This document shows positions 27,255-36,360 of a DNA stretch of 64,000 nt, one piece after another. The stretch is taken from NCBI GenBank assembly GCA_029309925.1, contig JARKND010000001.1, positions 2,957,035 through 3,021,034 of the forward strand, read 5' to 3'. A program made the position numbers and the translations under genes. Under the pieces are notes generated by a model. The model saw nothing but the letters and a program-made list of their open reading frames with translations, was not told the DNA's origin and searched no databases. The stretch comes from Fulvivirgaceae bacterium JP3-4. Its GTDB lineage: Bacteria > Bacteroidota > Bacteroidia > Cytophagales > Cyclobacteriaceae. Numbering within the stretch: position 1 is the stretch's first letter; each line of letters opens with the position of its first letter.

Positions 27255-28298
27255 TTACGATATTTTAATTGCTTTCCGCGACTTGCTGCTTTCATAACAC
27301 TTTTCAATCAGGTAAATGCCATTGCGGGAGTCCATCGGTTTCACCGGAACCGATTTGCCGTTGCGTATCGCATCAAAGAGCTGATTGTAAAAAGGCATGT
27401 AGTTACCGGCAACGCTCTCATAAGGCCCCCGGAATTCTTTACCATTGGCTACCGAATTCAAAATTCCCCACGCCTCGCTTTTTTCTTTTGCCCACTCCCA
27501 ATCGGAAGGCTTTACGCCTTTTGCAAGCAACTCTTCCTGGGGATCGATGCCATACTTAACATAAGAACCTTCCGTTCCATGTGCCTGGTACGATGGTCCT
27601 GGCTCTTTCACCAGGTAGCTGGACTTTAGCGTCACGGTGAGCGCTTCGTATTCAAACCGGATATCATAATAGTCGTCTACTTTTCCTCCAGGCCGCTGAA
27701 TGCCAATTCGTGCGTCAACCCATTGAGGAATGCCGAAGAGAACAATGACCTGGTCGATCAGGTGACTTCCCAGGTTGTACACAATACCAACTCCGCTTTC
27801 CGGATTTTCCTTCCAGCTTTTTTCATCGATATAATTCCTGAACCGGTCATAGTGAAATTCAACTGACACAACCTTGCCCAGCAACTTGTGTTGTAAAACT
27901 TTTTGAAGTGTCAGGAAACCGGAATCCCATCGCCTGTTCTGGTAGACTGAGAGTACGACACCTTTTTTTTCCGCGGCCCGGATCAACTGATCTGCTTCCT
28001 TCGCTGTAACGGTAAAAGGTTTTTCAACAACGACATGCTTACCGGCTTCGATCACGCGAAGCGTAAAATCAAAATGCGTGTGGTTTGGAGTGTTGACGAA
28101 AACCAGCTCTATGTTGTCATCATTTAAAATTTCATCTATCGTAGCTACTGTTCTAAAGGGATGCTTTTTCTGCTGATCAATTTTCCGTTGCCAGACACTG
28201 GCGATCTCAAATCCATCATGTGCTGCGAGAAAAGGTCCGTGAAAGACGGTGCCGGACATTCCGTACGACAGCAGCGCAGTTTGAATTTTTTTATTCAT
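27255..28298 (-). CDS. Gfo/Idh/MocA family oxidoreductase, cytosolic
   Basis: A 347-residue dehydrogenase without signal peptide. It shows an N-terminal Rossmann fold (QTALLSYGMSGTVFHGPF), the motif VVEKPFTV, and the C-terminal GFO_IDH_MocA domain with YNLGSHLIDQVIVLFG. The upstream in-frame codons to 28334 overlap the terminator of the previous gene, so ATG 28298 is the start. It is the first gene of the catabolic cluster. The sequence resembles the YdgJ/scyllo-inositol dehydrogenase-like subgroup; substrate uncertain. Confidence 0.9.
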   Translation of the reverse strand: MNKKIQTALLSYGMSGTVFHGPFLAAHDGFEIASVWQRKIDQQKKHPFRTVATIDEILNDDNIELVFVNTPNHTHFDFTLRVIEAGKHVVVEKPFTVTAKEADQLIRAAEKKGVVLSVYQNRRWDSGFLTLQKVLQHKLLGKVVSVEFHYDRFRNYIDEKSWKENPESGVGIVYNLGSHLIDQVIVLFGIPQWVDARIGIQRPGGKVDDYYDIRFEYEALTVTLKSSYLVKEPGPSYQAHGTEGSYVKYGIDPQEELLAKGVKPSDWEWAKEKSEAWGILNSVANGKEFRGPYESVAGNYMPFYNQLFDAIRNGKSVPVKPMDSRNGIYLIEKCYESSKSRKAIKIS

Positions 28299-28335
28299 CC
28301 TGACTAAGTTCAGCATTGAACCCTGTAAAAACAAA

Positions 28336-28362
28336 AAAACCAGTTAAGAATAACTGGTTTTT
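28336..28362 (-). terminator. terminator of the 409-aa TPR gene
   Basis: AAAACCAGTTA (28336-28346) pairs with TAACTGGTTTT (28351-28361) around a 4-base loop, and a run of T follows on the minus strand. It closes the TPR transcript before the sugar cluster. Confidence 0.8.
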
Positions 28363-28384
28363 CGTTGGTTGGATGAACGACAGA

Positions 28385-29614
28385 TTATTCGTCCGACACA
28401 CCCAACTCTTTCAATTTCTTTTCGATGCGAGCAGAATTTTTATCATCGGCAGTATAGTAGTACAACTGGCCGAGTTTCTGCAACACTTCAACCTGAGAAT
28501 CCTTGTCAGGTGCCTGCATCTTTTCAGCTTTCTCGAGATATGGGATTGCGATTTCGCTTTCCTTCACGCGCTTCTGAATGAGCTCAGAACGCTTTTTGCT
28601 GAACTGCGCAGTGTTTGGCACGTTACTCAATTCTTTTGAAGTCTTGTCAACGTCAACGAGGTAGGTATTTGCCAGGTAGAACTGCGCTTCGAAATATGCG
28701 GGATCGAGTCTCAAGGCTTCCTGGAACGACTTGCGCGCTGCTTCGTTGTTGTCTGTCTTCGTATGTGCATATCCGAGATAGAAGTGAAGGATCTTGTTGC
28801 CAGGCTCAGTCTTCACAGCTTGTTCAAGACCTTGCTTCGCTTCCTCGATTTTTCCCATGTCGATCAACAAACCAATTTCCATTTTTGGATAATCAGGGTT
28901 CGTTGGATACAGTTTGCGTGCGTTGCGAACAACCTCAAGTGCTTTGTTCTTGTCTTCCTTCGGGCCAGAATAGTATATCTGGTAAAGGATGGTGTACATA
29001 TCGCGTGACTTACCACCTTTTTCGAAATACTTGTTTGCATCTTCGATGGCAAGGTCAAGACTGTCAGACTGCTGCGCAACGAGTGCAGTTACATAGTACG
29101 CGAGTGTATCGTTTCTGTATGGTGTGAGAATCCCACTCTCAAAAATGCTTTTACTCTTTGCCAACAGCTGAAGGCTCTTTGCGTTATCGGCATCGTCCTG
29201 AAACGCCCTCAAGCCCTTGTCGAGATAATGGTTTGCCAGTATTTCGAGTTGATAGCTTTGGGTCTGAGGCATTGAGTTCGCATCCTGAATGAAATAATCT
29301 GTACCAGCTTTTCCAAGCTCTTTCGCTTTTTTGAACGATTCGATTGCCACCTTCAATGCGTTTGGATCAAGGGCATTGGTCTGCTCGTTCGCAGTGGTAT
29401 CGATGGTGGAATAGATCAACCCTCTGTAGTACCAGGTTTTTCCATCATTCATCGTTTTTTCGTAAGTGGTGGCGGCATCAATAATTTCCTTCGCCTCGCT
29501 TAGCTTACCATCTTTCCAGGCAGCAAGCGCTTTATTGATATTCGGTTTGGATTGCTTCTGCGCGAAAGCCGCTACCGAACCCAGCATCAAAAGCAGAAAA
29601 AGTATTCGTTTCAT
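28385..29614 (-). CDS. tetratricopeptide repeat protein, periplasmic
   Basis: A 409-residue protein with a signal peptide ending in AAFAQ and several TPR units, the clearest at about 255-330 (GKIEEAKQGLEQAVKTEP, then NNEAARKSFQEALRLDP). TPRs bind other proteins; no partner is visible. It has its own terminator and is not joined to the gyrA transcript. It may be an envelope scaffold. Confidence 0.85.
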   Translation of the reverse strand: MKRILFLLLMLGSVAAFAQKQSKPNINKALAAWKDGKLSEAKEIIDAATTYEKTMNDGKTWYYRGLIYSTIDTTANEQTNALDPNALKVAIESFKKAKELGKAGTDYFIQDANSMPQTQSYQLEILANHYLDKGLRAFQDDADNAKSLQLLAKSKSIFESGILTPYRNDTLAYYVTALVAQQSDSLDLAIEDANKYFEKGGKSRDMYTILYQIYYSGPKEDKNKALEVVRNARKLYPTNPDYPKMEIGLLIDMGKIEEAKQGLEQAVKTEPGNKILHFYLGYAHTKTDNNEAARKSFQEALRLDPAYFEAQFYLANTYLVDVDKTSKELSNVPNTAQFSKKRSELIQKRVKESEIAIPYLEKAEKMQAPDKDSQVEVLQKLGQLYYYTADDKNSARIEKKLKELGVSDE

Positions 29615-29648
29615 ACTCGTTATTTGTTGTTTATTAATTGAAAATATG

Positions 29649-29679
29649 AAGCCTTATGTAACGAAACATAATGACTTCA
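29649..29679 (-). terminator. weak candidate terminator after gyrA
   Basis: GAAG...CTTC with inner TTATG/CATAA pairing forms an imperfect stem, and a short T-rich stretch follows on the minus strand, just past the gyrA stop. Confidence 0.35.
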
Positions 29680-29689
29680 TTCTATAGGT

Positions 29690-32200
29690 TTAACTGTTAT
29701 TCGTTTCCGCGGCCTGAACTTCACCGTCTGCTTCAATAATCTTCTGAATCTTCTCCACAGAAGAAATACGGTCGTCATCATTAAGTTTAATGAGGCGTAC
29801 ACCCTGCGTAGCACGACCCATAATCCTGAGCTCCTTCACTTCAATTCTAATAGTAATTCCTGAACGGTTGATAATCATCAACTCATCATCGTCACCGACT
29901 TCCTTGATGGCAACAAGTTTGCCAGTTTTATCGGTGATGTTGATGGTTTTAACGCCCTTTCCGCCACGGTTGGTTATGCGGTAATCATCCATTGACGATC
30001 GTTTGCCATATCCATTCTCGGAAACGACCAGCAGATTGGCGTCTTCACGAGTAATACAAACCATGCCAATCACCTTATCGGTCTCTGAATCAAGCGTTAC
30101 TCCCCGCACACCAGCGGCTGTTCTTCCCATCGGGCGAACCTGCGACTCATTGAAGTGAACAGCCTTGCCTTCGCTCTTCGCGATGACAATGTGATTATTG
30201 CCATTGGTCAAAGAAGCGTTCAGCAGCCGGTCTCCTTCGTGGATCGTGATGGCGTTGATCCCGCCCTGGCGCGGCCGCGAGTACGCATCAAGCGATGTTT
30301 TTTTGATGATACCTTTTTCTGTACAGAGAATTACAAAGTTGTTATTGGTGTAACTCTCATCCTGCAGATCCTTCACGTTTATGATCGCGCGGACATTGTC
30401 GCCTGGTTCAATATTGATCAGGTTCTGGATGGCACGTCCCTTTGAAGTTTTGATTCCTTCCGGAATTTCATACGCTTTCTTCCAGTACACTTTACCCATA
30501 TCAGTAAAGATCAGCAGGTAGTTGTGCGCCTGCGCGATGAAAAGGTGTTCGGTGAAGTCATCATCCTTGGTGCTGACACCCCGTGACCCAACGCCACCCC
30601 TGCCCTGCGTGCGATATTCTGAAAGCGAAGTGCGCTTGATGTATCCCTGATTTGAAATGGTGATCACCATCTCTTCGTTGGGGATCAGCGCTTCAACGGT
30701 AATATCATCTTCGTTTGGTACAACCTGTGTTCTGCGCTCATCGCCATAGCGGTCTTTCAATTCGGCCAGTTCATCCTTGATGATCTGCATCCGAATCGGT
30801 TCGTTCGCCAGAATTTCATTCAACCGGTCGATAAGTGCCTTCACTTCTTTGTATTCTTCCTGGATTTTGTCGCGCTCCAGTCCCGTGAGGCGCTGGAGTC
30901 GCATATCGAGAATGGCCTTGGCCTGAATCTCGGAAAGATTAAAGCGCGTAATCAAACCCTCGCGCGCGGTATCAGGATCTGCAGAGCTGCGGATCAATGC
31001 GATTACTTCGTCAAGGTGATCGAGCGCGATCAGGTATCCTTCAAGAATATGGGCGCGCTTTTCAGCTTCTGCGAGTTCAAACTTTGTTCTGCGGATAACC
31101 ACCTCGTGGCGGTGATCAACAAAATGCCTGATCAGATCCTTGAGGTTAAGGGTCTGCGGTCTGCCTTTTACCAGTGCAACGTTGTTCACACCGAACGTTG
31201 TCTGCAACTGGGTGTATTTGTAAAGATTATTTAATACAATGTTTGGAATCGCATCGCGCTTCAGGTCATAGACTACGCGATAACCTTCGCGATCTGATTC
31301 ATCGCGGATGTCGGAAATTCCTTCGATCTTTTTCTCGTTGATGAGCGCAGCTGTCTTCTCAATCATCATCGCCTTGTTCACCATGTATGGGATCTCGGTA
31401 ACGATGATCTGATCTTTACCGGTAGCGCTCGTAACGATCTCGGCTTTAGCGCGAATAACAATTCTCCCTCTTCCCGTAAGGAAAGCCTCCTGCACACCTG
31501 AAACACCGAAGATGATACCTCCGGTTGGAAAATCCGGAGCAGTAACATGCTGCATCAGGTCCTGGATAGAAATCTCGTTATTGTCGATGTACGCGGTAAT
31601 ACCATTGATTACCTCGCGCAGGTTGTGTGGCGCCATGTTGGTGGCCATACCAACCGCGATACCGGACGAGCCATTGACAAGAAGATTTGGAAGCTTGCCT
31701 GGAAGCACGGTCGGTTCCTGCAACGAGTCGTCAAAGTTTGGCTGGAAGTCTACCGTTTCCTTGTTGATGTCGGCAAGCATTTCTTCGGCAATTCTGCGAA
31801 GACGTGCTTCCGTGTAACGCATAGCGGCCGGGAAGTCACCGTCAATCGAACCGAAGTTTCCCTGTCCATCAACCAGCGTATAACGAAGCGACCAGTCCTG
31901 GGCCATACGCACCATGGTGTCGTATACTGACGCATCACCGTGTGGGTGATACTTACCCAACACTTCCCCGACAATTCTCGCTGATTTCTTGTAAGGCTTA
32001 TTGTAGTTGACGCCCAACTCCTGCATTCCATACAACACCCTTCTGTGCACAGGCTTCAAGCCATCGCGCACGTCAGGCAATGCCCGCGATACGATAACAG
32101 ACATCGAATAATCGATGTACGCACCGCGCATTTCATCTTCAATGTTGATCGGAATTATACTTTGCCTTCCTGGCGGCAATCCACCGGTTTCTTCTGCCAT
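29690..32200 (-). CDS. gyrA: DNA gyrase subunit A
   Basis: An 836-residue topoisomerase subunit that breaks and rejoins DNA with GyrB. The catalytic Tyr129 lies in AAMRYTEAR, and the winged-helix segment [19 protein letters not shown] is at 85-103. The C-terminal domain (about 500-815) has the repeated beta-pinwheel blades, with the GyrA-box sequence QGRGGVG ([17 protein letters not shown]). At the position of E. coli Ser83, the main quinolone contact, this protein has Ala90 (codon GCG at 31931-31933). The acidic C-terminal tail is normal. Confidence 0.97.
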   Translation of the reverse strand: MAEETGGLPPGRQSIIPINIEDEMRGAYIDYSMSVIVSRALPDVRDGLKPVHRRVLYGMQELGVNYNKPYKKSARIVGEVLGKYHPHGDASVYDTMVRMAQDWSLRYTLVDGQGNFGSIDGDFPAAMRYTEARLRRIAEEMLADINKETVDFQPNFDDSLQEPTVLPGKLPNLLVNGSSGIAVGMATNMAPHNLREVINGITAYIDNNEISIQDLMQHVTAPDFPTGGIIFGVSGVQEAFLTGRGRIVIRAKAEIVTSATGKDQIIVTEIPYMVNKAMMIEKTAALINEKKIEGISDIRDESDREGYRVVYDLKRDAIPNIVLNNLYKYTQLQTTFGVNNVALVKGRPQTLNLKDLIRHFVDHRHEVVIRRTKFELAEAEKRAHILEGYLIALDHLDEVIALIRSSADPDTAREGLITRFNLSEIQAKAILDMRLQRLTGLERDKIQEEYKEVKALIDRLNEILANEPIRMQIIKDELAELKDRYGDERRTQVVPNEDDITVEALIPNEEMVITISNQGYIKRTSLSEYRTQGRGGVGSRGVSTKDDDFTEHLFIAQAHNYLLIFTDMGKVYWKKAYEIPEGIKTSKGRAIQNLINIEPGDNVRAIINVKDLQDESYTNNNFVILCTEKGIIKKTSLDAYSRPRQGGINAITIHEGDRLLNASLTNGNNHIVIAKSEGKAVHFNESQVRPMGRTAAGVRGVTLDSETDKVIGMVCITREDANLLVVSENGYGKRSSMDDYRITNRGGKGVKTINITDKTGKLVAIKEVGDDDELMIINRSGITIRIEVKELRIMGRATQGVRLIKLNDDDRISSVEKIQKIIEADGEVQAAETNNS

Positions 32201-32246
32201 CTATAATGCTTTTTTAAATGCCTGAACTAGCTTTTTTTTCAGCCGT

Positions 32247-32254
32247 GCAAGATA
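32247..32254 (-). promoter_or_regulatory. candidate -7 box for gyrA (TATCTTGC)
   Basis: TATCTTGC on the minus strand, about 47 bases before the gyrA ATG, resembles TATCTTTGC with one T missing. This is a weak call. Confidence 0.3.
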
Positions 32255-32328
32255 GAAAAAACGAGGGGAAAACAGGGTCGTAAATCGAAGAAATTGCAGA
32301 CATTTTTTGACGATTTGACAGCCTCAAA

Positions 32329-32433
32329 AGGTCGCAGGTTACAGGTGCTCAAGCTATAGGGAAGTACGTGTTAACTCAATCCCAAAACCTATGAGTTGTC
32401 AGCTGGAACTTGTGACCTGAAACTTGCAACTTG
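32329..32433. repeat. two-armed heptamer repeat (AGGTnnC / nAACTTG)
   Basis: The left arm (32329-32356) has AGGTCGC, AGGTTAC, AGGTGCT, CAAGCTA. The right arm (32406-32433) has GAACTTG, TGACCTG, AAACTTG, CAACTTG, whose reverse complements resemble the left units. Between the arms CTATAGG/CCTATGAG and AACTCA/TGAGTT can also pair. It ends beside the stop codon of the outer membrane barrel gene. Confidence 0.6.
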
Positions 32434-32436
32434 GAA

Positions 32437-33486
32437 TTAGTAGGGACTAAGCTTCTTCTTATTCTTCCCCTTATACTTGATCAGGGTTGGATAGTTCTCA
32501 CCGTAGTGCGGGTTCTGCTTTTTCCAGAACGGATGTCTGCGACTGCGATATTCCCTGTTGCCGTGGGCGTGGTTGATCTGGGCGTGACAATCCTTGTGAA
32601 AGCACCTGCGAAGCTCAGGGAAGCGGTAAGTAAGTCCTACATTTACATACCACGCATTCAGCCGGTGCCTGATTTCATTGCCGCCCTCAGGAGGCGTGAG
32701 CTTGTAATTCTTGAATTCGTAGGAAGGCCGCACAAAGAGACGCATGTATTCCGAGAGCTCGCGTTCAGCAGTAACACCGAGATTGAAGTAGATACCTTTT
32801 TTGATTACCGAATTATCGAACTTCTTTCCCAGTTTATACCCGCCTATATTCGCATCAACCACCAGTGCATATTCGTAGTACCGGTACACCATGCCTCCGA
32901 GCATCGCGAAATATTTCCGCATGAAAAAGTTGTTGACCGGGGATGCAAACGCGTTGATTTCATTTTCATAAGAAAGCGGACGGAAGTTTCCCAGGTGAAC
33001 AAACTCATACGAGTATCCTGCACCAATCCGGTAACGGCTAAACTCAACATGCACGGTCGCCTTGAGCGGGATGGAGAATGCTTTGCTTCGGAAACCGATT
33101 TCTGCTGTGTCGCCAGACACGGAAAAGGACCCCGGTGCTACGCCCGATGGATTCGTTGTGCTTCGGTTTACCCAGTTGGAATAACGCGTTCCGCCATCAG
33201 CGGAAAACAGCCGCGGCAAGGAATCCGGTTGCTGGATGATTCCAAAATTTTCGAGCTTGTGAAAGAAGGTAGTTCGACCGTAGCCGGTACTCAGCCCGAA
33301 GTGAAGTTTTGATAACAATGGACGAAGCCCATTACCCTGGCGCTCGATATAGAAATGTTCGAGCGGGATCGTTGCGTCCTTTTCAGACTTGTATTGAGCC
33401 TGCAGCTCGAAAGAACCCAGCAAGATCAGCATGAAAAGCCATATGGGAGCTAATTGCTTCAGGGTGATCAGATTAGAGGTCGCCAA
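32437..33486 (-). CDS. outer membrane beta-barrel protein with charged C-terminal tail
   Basis: A 349-residue protein. The signal peptide (about 1-30, ending LQAQ) and alternating aromatic/polar strands up to WYVNVGLTYRFPEL (about 295) indicate an outer membrane barrel. After the last strand comes a 55-residue tail rich in His, Arg, Lys, Asn and Tyr (for example NHAHGNREYRSRRHPFWKKQ and a KYKGKNKKK end). From memory, near-identical tails occur in Cytophagales homologues, but I cannot name the family. The start appears to be TTG at 33486, because the only early ATG (residue 19) would cut the signal peptide in half. Confidence 0.75.
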   Translation of the reverse strand: MATSNLITLKQLAPIWLFMLILLGSFELQAQYKSEKDATIPLEHFYIERQGNGLRPLLSKLHFGLSTGYGRTTFFHKLENFGIIQQPDSLPRLFSADGGTRYSNWVNRSTTNPSGVAPGSFSVSGDTAEIGFRSKAFSIPLKATVHVEFSRYRIGAGYSYEFVHLGNFRPLSYENEINAFASPVNNFFMRKYFAMLGGMVYRYYEYALVVDANIGGYKLGKKFDNSVIKKGIYFNLGVTAERELSEYMRLFVRPSYEFKNYKLTPPEGGNEIRHRLNAWYVNVGLTYRFPELRRCFHKDCHAQINHAHGNREYRSRRHPFWKKQNPHYGENYPTLIKYKGKNKKKLSPY

Positions 33487-33580
33487 ACTGAGGTAATGCG
33501 TTAAAAATCTGTGCTTTAAACGTTAAAAATAGGCCATTTCCGCAATATCTCATAGCCGTTTGGCGGTTAAAATTGCCCTC

Positions 33581-34990
33581 TTAATACATTCTGGACGGAG
33601 GCGCTGAAGTCTCTAACGATGAAAACGTGTGGAATAGTGTCTGGTGTTTTTGCGCGTTATATCTGAATGTATAATCAATCTTCTGCCCTCCGGGGTCAAG
33701 CGAGAACTTCAGCTGGTTAGCGCCTTCCCTGAGCGGTACACGTGCGTAATAGATGCTGTGCGGCAGCGTCTGCCAGTTGCGTGTGTCGGCCTTCTCAGTC
33801 ATTGCATTAACCACTCCGATCAACGCGCCCAGGCGATCGTCTTCCTTCTTCAAGCTGTGCTCGGTGGCTTTTTTTAACCCTGCGCGAAGCAGGCCCTTGC
33901 TGAACTCCAGCATCATGCGCTGGCGCAGGCTGTAAAATGCAATTGCACTGATGTTCTCGGATAACTCGAGATCGTATTTCGCACTGTCGTTGCTGAGCGT
34001 TGCATTCTTAAAATAGATATCCCGCTCAACGTACCTCGGATAGGCTACACGCAGCACTTCTATTTTGCTCAGGTCAGATTTTTCTTTTTCATCCTTCAGC
34101 TTGAACGGAAAGCTGAGCCCGAGGTTATCGTTGGTAAAAACCACTGTATTTCCCGAGCGATGATCCAGCACGAAATTAATATTCCATTCAGTCTTCACGG
34201 GGGCTAATCCGTTGTGCCAGAAAAAAACAAGCTCTGCAGCGGGCGCATGCGGTTTGTAGTCGGGCATCCCGAACTTCGTTTTGAATTTCTCGAACTCATC
34301 CACGAACCCGGTCCACCATGCTGTGTTTAAGAGATCGCGCTTGAGCTGTTCGGGGACCCTGACATGAAACATATCGGCATAGTCAGTCTCGTATACTTCG
34401 AGTGCATTTCGGTAAGCTATGAACGCGTTGTTGTAATCCTTTGTCGACTGATAAATTATTCCCATCAGCGTGTGAACAAATGCATCACGCTGAAACTTTT
34501 TTTCGGAAGAATATTTATCGCTGAGCTGATTGAGACGGATGTTAAGTCTGCGACATTCCACCAGCGCCTGCTCCGGCTGATTCATCTTCAGATAGTTGAT
34601 GGCTTTGAAGTATAGAAGCATGAGGTGTTCATGATCCTCTCCCCTGTACATGATGATGTTTGGATTGTAGAAGTAGGAAAATGCTTCGTTGATGTAGTTG
34701 ATATGATAATCCTCACCAAAGAGAAAAGCCTTTTCAAAGTAGTCGTTGCTTTCCTCGTACTTACCCAGGATGGAAAGCAGCAAACCGTTGTTCACAAAAT
34801 AGATGAACTGACTTTTGCCATTCGCCATGCTCTCTTTCTGCTGAAGCGTTTCGAGCGCGCTGGTGAGTTCACCCTTTTCAAATTCGGAATTGAAATCGTA
34901 GTGCGTGCGGTAGTGGGTGGCACACGCAGCGAGAAGCAAAGCAACGAGCCCGGCACAAAACCTCAGGGACAATGTTCGAAGCTTCTTCAT
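33581..34990 (-). CDS. COG3014-like TPR lipoprotein
   Basis: A 469-residue lipoprotein with lipobox LLAAC (Cys23) and TPR-like helices in the first half (about 40-215). The second half is beta-rich (LPHSIYYARVPLREGANQLKFSL) and resembles the COG3014 family of putative lipoproteins. These genes are usually beside LpoB-like genes, as here (14 bases downstream of LpoB). It probably acts in the same peptidoglycan-synthesis control unit at the outer membrane. The family call is from memory of domain context. Confidence 0.75.
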   Translation of the reverse strand: MKKLRTLSLRFCAGLVALLLAACATHYRTHYDFNSEFEKGELTSALETLQQKESMANGKSQFIYFVNNGLLLSILGKYEESNDYFEKAFLFGEDYHINYINEAFSYFYNPNIIMYRGEDHEHLMLLYFKAINYLKMNQPEQALVECRRLNIRLNQLSDKYSSEKKFQRDAFVHTLMGIIYQSTKDYNNAFIAYRNALEVYETDYADMFHVRVPEQLKRDLLNTAWWTGFVDEFEKFKTKFGMPDYKPHAPAAELVFFWHNGLAPVKTEWNINFVLDHRSGNTVVFTNDNLGLSFPFKLKDEKEKSDLSKIEVLRVAYPRYVERDIYFKNATLSNDSAKYDLELSENISAIAFYSLRQRMMLEFSKGLLRAGLKKATEHSLKKEDDRLGALIGVVNAMTEKADTRNWQTLPHSIYYARVPLREGANQLKFSLDPGGQKIDYTFRYNAQKHQTLFHTFSSLETSAPPSRMY

Positions 34991-35003
34991 TTTTCAGGAG
35001 AGG

Positions 35004-35582
35004 CTAGTTCTTCACGTATTTTTTGATCTCATTCTGACCGAACCAGACGCGCTTATTGGTTTCAAGGTCGGTCAGGTATAAGGTAGTGATGTAGTTCACT
35101 ACGCGCTTGTTATTGTACGTATCAACTTCTGATGTCATATCACCGAAGAGCATCACATCGGCACCGGTTTCCATTCCCCAGCGCTTCGCAGTAGCCGGAT
35201 CTGCATAGTCCTGCTGTTCCGAACGTTCGACCCGTACTTTGTCACGGAATTCTCCCGACTCAACCAGGTCAGCCACATTCGAGTTATGGATCACCACTTC
35301 GAACTTTTTGATGAAGTTGTCCGCATCGATATGCTCGGAAGTCTTGTTCCGGATCTGCCCCACAACAATAACGGGTTTGCGACCCTTTGCCTTTGCATAA
35401 TTCTTGAACGACTCAGACTCGAAAAGGTCATAGATCATCTGGTCGGCCACCTTGCGTGAATCGACATCATTCCAACGACCACTTAGGTCAATTTCTTTGG
35501 CAGGATCGATCCGGGAAACCGATCGCGTCTGGCAGGAAAAAAGAAAAACTAGCAGAAGGGAGGACATGTAAACCTTTGGCAT
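35004..35582 (-). CDS. LpoB-like penicillin-binding protein activator
   Basis: A 192-residue lipoprotein (lipobox FLFSC, Cys17) with the LpoB fold signatures: SRWNDVDSRKVADQMI near the start, PVIVVGQIRNKTSEHID, and GADVMLFGDMTSEVD later, ending with KRVWFGQNEIKKYV. LpoB sits in the outer membrane and reaches through the peptidoglycan to stimulate a class A PBP. The likely partner, PBP1A, is encoded at 2313-4607 in this window. It is the first gene of the pair with the COG3014-like lipoprotein. Confidence 0.85.
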   Translation of the reverse strand: MPKVYMSSLLLVFLFSCQTRSVSRIDPAKEIDLSGRWNDVDSRKVADQMIYDLFESESFKNYAKAKGRKPVIVVGQIRNKTSEHIDADNFIKKFEVVIHNSNVADLVESGEFRDKVRVERSEQQDYADPATAKRWGMETGADVMLFGDMTSEVDTYNNKRVVNYITTLYLTDLETNKRVWFGQNEIKKYVKN

Positions 35583-35645
35583 ATTCCGGTTTTAAGGCTT
35601 AAAAATCAAAAATCTTGCCGGTTTCCGGGCGATAGTGACAGATCA

Positions 35646-36302
35646 TTAACCGCGTTTCAGCGCTGCAATCACCCCTTTCGGATCCTTCGAGCTGAACACA
35701 AAATTGCCCGCCACCAACACATCAGCTCCAGCCTCGACCAGAAGCCTGGCATTCGCCTCATTAACTCCCCCGTCAATCTCGATCAACGCCTGTGATTTAT
35801 TGGCCACGATCATTTCTTTCAGTGCCTTCGTCTTGCGATAAGTGTTTTCGATAAACTTCTGACCACCAAACCCGGGATTTACCGACATGATGCAAATCAG
35901 GTCGATGTCCTGGATAACATTCTCAAGTTCGCTGATAGACGTATGCGGATTGATCGCCACTCCGGCTTTACATCCCAACGATTTCAGTTGCTGAAGGTTG
36001 CGATGAAGGTGCGGACACGCTTCAACGTGAACCGAAATAATCTCTGCCCCTGCCTTGCGGAAGGCTTCCACATAACGCTCGGGCTGTACGATCATCAGGT
36101 GCACATCCATCGGCTTACGCGCATGCCTTTTGATCGCCTCGGTTACGGGCAGACCAAAAGAAATATTGGGAACAAAAACACCGTCCATGATATCGATGTG
36201 GATGTAATCGGCCTCGCTTTCATTCAGCATTTTGATTTCGCGCTCTAGGTTTGCGAAATCAGACGCAAGTACGGACGGTGCAATCAGTGGAGTTCGTGAC
36301 AT
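35646..36302 (-). CDS. rpe: ribulose-phosphate 3-epimerase
   Basis: A 218-residue TIM-barrel enzyme that interconverts ribulose 5-phosphate and xylulose 5-phosphate in the pentose phosphate pathway. It shows the start APSVLASDFANLE, metal-site His and Asp in YIHIDIMDGVFVPN, MDVHLMI, the SVNPGFGGQKF loop, and IEIDGGVN near the end. Length is normal. It has its own promoter. Confidence 0.96.
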   Translation of the reverse strand: MSRTPLIAPSVLASDFANLEREIKMLNESEADYIHIDIMDGVFVPNISFGLPVTEAIKRHARKPMDVHLMIVQPERYVEAFRKAGAEIISVHVEACPHLHRNLQQLKSLGCKAGVAINPHTSISELENVIQDIDLICIMSVNPGFGGQKFIENTYRKTKALKEMIVANKSQALIEIDGGVNEANARLLVEAGADVLVAGNFVFSSKDPKGVIAALKRG

Positions 36303-36321
36303 GTGATTTCAGGGTACCGCG

Positions 36322-36329
36322 CAAAAATA
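36322..36329 (-). promoter_or_regulatory. rpe promoter -7 box (TATTTTTG)
   Basis: An exact TAnnTTTG match on the minus strand, 20 bases upstream of the rpe ATG, with TTTC 20 bases further up as a partial -33 box. The leader would be only about 15 bases. Confidence 0.6.
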
Positions 36330-36360
36330 GCGTTTTAATGCGAAGTCCCGAAAGCAATAG

